Shown: one piece after another, positions 5,962 through 6,874 of the stretch
Position numbering within the stretch: the stretch's first letter is position 1
Layout of the letters: each line of letters starts with the position of its first letter
Assembly: GCA_002328565.1 (NCBI GenBank)
Contig: DCUU01000005.1
Span: forward strand, 1-6,874
Reading direction: 5' to 3'
Length of the DNA: 6,874 nt
Origin: Candidatus Moranbacteria bacterium UBA2206
GTDB lineage: Bacteria; Patescibacteriota; Minisyncoccia; Moranbacterales; UBA2206
Translations under genes and position numbers: made by a program
The notes under the pieces: model-generated
What the model was told of the DNA's origin: nothing
Databases searched by the model: none
The model's input: the letters and a program-made list of their open reading frames with translations, nothing else

Positions 5962-6007
5962 AAAATAAAAAAAGCCCGCTTCGACCGGAATACCGGAAGA
6001 AGCGGGG
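5962..6007 (-). terminator. Rho-independent terminator of the 29-codon gene
   Basis: On the minus strand the stem CCCGCTTC/GAAGCGGG (6006-5999 with 5982-5975) encloses a smaller CCGG/CCGG hairpin. It is followed by one C and then TTTTTTT, A, TTTT. The stem begins 7 nt after the stop codon at 6014. This is a strong intrinsic terminator in the right place and direction for the small gene. Confidence 0.88.
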
Positions 6008-6013
6008 TGGATA

Positions 6014-6103
6014 TTAAATATCATAATCATCAGAATCATCATCATCATCTTCTTCCTCAAGAACATACAGCATCATTAGGAGGAAAAAAATTAATCCACC
6101 CAT
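6014..6103 (-). CDS. 29-residue microprotein: hydrophobic N-terminus and poly-acidic tail, function unknown
   Basis: A 29-codon frame starts at ATG 6103 and ends with TAA at 6016-6014. Residues 2-15 are GGLIFFLLMMLYVL, wholly uncharged and hydrophobic. In residues 16-29, 11 of 14 are Glu or Asp, with five consecutive Asp encoded by five GAT codons. No basic residue is present. AAGGAG stands 6 nt before the ATG, the best ribosome binding site in the window, and a strong terminator follows the stop by 7 nt, so this is a complete small transcription unit. I recognise no family. The hydrophobic stretch is short for a full membrane span, so it may dip into or lie on the membrane. A role with the divergent O-antigen ligase-like protein is possible but only positional. 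It could also be the translated part of a small RNA. Confidence 0.68.
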   Translation of the reverse strand: MGGLIFFLLMMLYVLEEEDDDDDSDDYDI

Positions 6104-6109
6104 GGCTAT

Positions 6110-6115
6110 CTCCTT
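6110..6115 (-). promoter_or_regulatory. Strong ribosome binding site of the microprotein
   Basis: AAGGAG on the minus strand with a 6-nt spacer (atagcc) to the ATG at 6103. It decides the start of the small gene and stands out because most other genes here lack such a site. Confidence 0.85.
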
Positions 6116-6158
6116 TTCTTTTTAAATTCTATAATGAATATTGCCTAATATATATTTT

Positions 6159-6163
6159 AAGGA
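6159..6163 (+). promoter_or_regulatory. Ribosome binding site of the O-antigen ligase-like gene
   Basis: AAGGA lies 7 nt before the ATG at 6171 and supports that start. An upstream TATAAT at 6130-6135 could be its -10 box, but I see no matching -35. Confidence 0.65.
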
Positions 6164-6170
6164 ATATTAT

Positions 6171-6199
6171 ATGCTATCAATCTTTCAACAATTTGTCAA
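6171..6199 (-). promoter_or_regulatory. Candidate promoter of the microprotein gene
   Basis: On the minus strand there is a perfect TTGACA (6199-6194), then 17 nt, then TAGCAT (6176-6171, four of six). An overlapping TATAAT at 6171-6166 is better as a -10 but is 22 nt from TTGACA. The signal lies inside the first codons of the divergent gene, so transcription of the two genes might interfere. The -10 assignment is uncertain. Confidence 0.35.
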
Positions 6200-6874
6200 T
6201 AACCTCAACAAACCAAAGAGTTGGTTGATTTTAGCGAATGTGGTTTTAGTTTTGATTTTGATAATTTGCAATAATTTGAAAATTATTCCTCTGCGAACAG
6301 GGGATTTTGTTTTTTTTGCAATTTTAGTTTTATTTTTCGCGCTGTACCGTCCTGGATGGGCGTTTTTGTTTTTCGTTGGTACGATTGCGCTAGAAAACAT
6401 CAATCTGGCGCCAGTCGAACTTGGAATTGCAATCAGGCCATATCAATTTATCGGCGCACTCACAATTACTGCCATAATAATCAGATTGCTTTCCGGAAAA
6501 CTGAATTTCAAGTTGGCAAAATTAAATTTTGTGGATTATTTAATTCTAGTTATTACAGCGTCTAGCTTTTTAAGCGCGTTTAGAGGTTCGACCTCCATAA
6601 TGGAGGTCGAACCTCTACTTAGCCTGAAACTTTCCATAATCTTGGCGACTTTTGTGGCTTTATATTTCTTAGTGCGAAATTATGTTCAAAATTTGGAAGA
6701 TCTCAAGAGGATTATTCCATTTTTCTTGAGTTCTTCTTTGATTGTTGTGATTTATGGAATTTGGCAGAATATTTGGTTTTTGCGAGGATTAAATGGTTTT
6801 GAGGCGATGCCCGGACGGCCAAACGCGACTTTTTCGGAGGCGGATTGGTTGGGAATGTTTTTAGTGCTGGTTAT
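6171..6874 (+). CDS. O-antigen ligase/polymerase-like membrane protein, C-terminus cut by window edge
   Basis: The frame is open for 234 codons from ATG 6171 to the window end. Hydrophobic segments lie at about residues 18-34, 45-59, 62-77, 91-107, 121-137, 151-169 and 181-198, and an eighth begins at 226. The stretch MPGRPNATFSEADW (213-226) resembles the GRxNxTF...N/DW region just before the conserved Wzy_C part of the O-antigen ligase family, seen here as a recalled pattern. Such proteins join or polymerise lipid-linked glycans at the outer face of the membrane, fitting the neighbouring glycosyltransferases. The catalytic outer loop would be beyond the edge, so ligase and polymerase cannot be told apart. 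Residues 138-149 come from a perfect 35-bp inverted repeat placed after the fifth helix. Confidence 0.82.
   Translation, partial: MLSIFQQFVNNLNKPKSWLILANVVLVLILIICNNLKIIPLRTGDFVFFAILVLFFALYRPGWAFLFFVGTIALENINLAPVELGIAIRPYQFIGALTITAIIIRLLSGKLNFKLAKLNFVDYLILVITASSFLSAFRGSTSIMEVEPLLSLKLSIILATFVALYFLVRNYVQNLEDLKRIIPFFLSSSLIVVIYGIWQNIWFLRGLNGFEAMPGRPNATFSEADWLGMFLVLV
6582..6616. repeat. In-gene perfect inverted repeat, 16-bp arms
   Basis: AGAGGTTCGACCTCCA (6582-6597), a TAA loop, and the exact reverse complement (6601-6616). The loop TAA is out of frame and does not stop translation. It begins exactly at a codon boundary and encodes RGSTSIMEVEPL, residues 138-149 of the O-antigen ligase-like protein, in the loop between the fifth and sixth helices. 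A perfect 16-bp stem inside a gene is far beyond chance and marks a recent or maintained insertion. Confidence 0.9.

Noticed and set aside
5872..6066. A 64-codon minus-strand frame overlapping the microprotein
   Set aside because: It is in another frame, reads through the terminator and repeat, and has no ribosome binding site, while the 29-codon frame has site and terminator in the right places.
5890..6228. A 112-codon plus-strand frame
   Set aside because: It runs through repeat copy 2 of family 2, the minus-strand terminator, the microprotein gene and the start of the ligase-like gene; its composition follows those features and it has no ribosome binding site.

Overview
The window looks like a piece of an AT-rich bacterial genome carrying a surface or exported polysaccharide locus. 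Three things suggest a Candidate Phyla Radiation (Patescibacteria) type of organism: AT-rich coding with long A/T runs, genes that mostly lack a Shine-Dalgarno sequence, and many short palindromic repeats between and inside genes. This placement is an inference from style. No marker gene is present.

Left part (1-4227, all minus strand). Read in the direction of transcription, the order is: a 76-residue membrane-anchored four-cysteine protein, a GT2 glycosyltransferase with two C-terminal membrane helices, a GT4 glycosyltransferase, and a large multi-pass membrane protein that resembles GT-C glycosyltransferases and runs off the left edge. A good promoter (TTGCCA, 17 nt, TATAAT) stands in front of the first gene, so the four are probably one operon. 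Two copies of a double-hairpin repeat lie in its gaps, and their stems differ by a compensatory base-pair change.

Middle (4228-4549, 322 bp without a gene). This divergent control region holds the minus-strand promoter, a hairpin around its -35 box, a 140-bp element with 29-bp imperfect terminal inverted repeats (MITE-like, no transposase), a plus-strand promoter candidate (ATGACA, 17 nt, TACAAT) and a 7-nt tandem array that forms most of the next gene's leader.

Right part (4550-6874). A plus-strand GT4 glycosyltransferase is followed by a 237-bp gap. That gap has two inverted copies of a second double-hairpin repeat, then a strong Rho-independent terminator serving a 29-codon minus-strand gene. 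The small gene encodes a hydrophobic N-terminus and a poly-acidic tail and has a textbook AAGGAG ribosome binding site. Divergent from it, a plus-strand O-antigen ligase/polymerase-like membrane protein begins and runs off the right edge.

Taken together, the genes could build a lipid-linked sugar (GT2, GT4 enzymes, GT-C-like protein) and polymerise or ligate it (O-antigen ligase-like protein). The most unusual feature is that three different palindromic or tandem repeat insertions lie inside the two plus-strand glycan genes without breaking the reading frame, so repeat DNA has become protein sequence. The second is the unrecognised 29-residue microprotein with its own complete expression signals.
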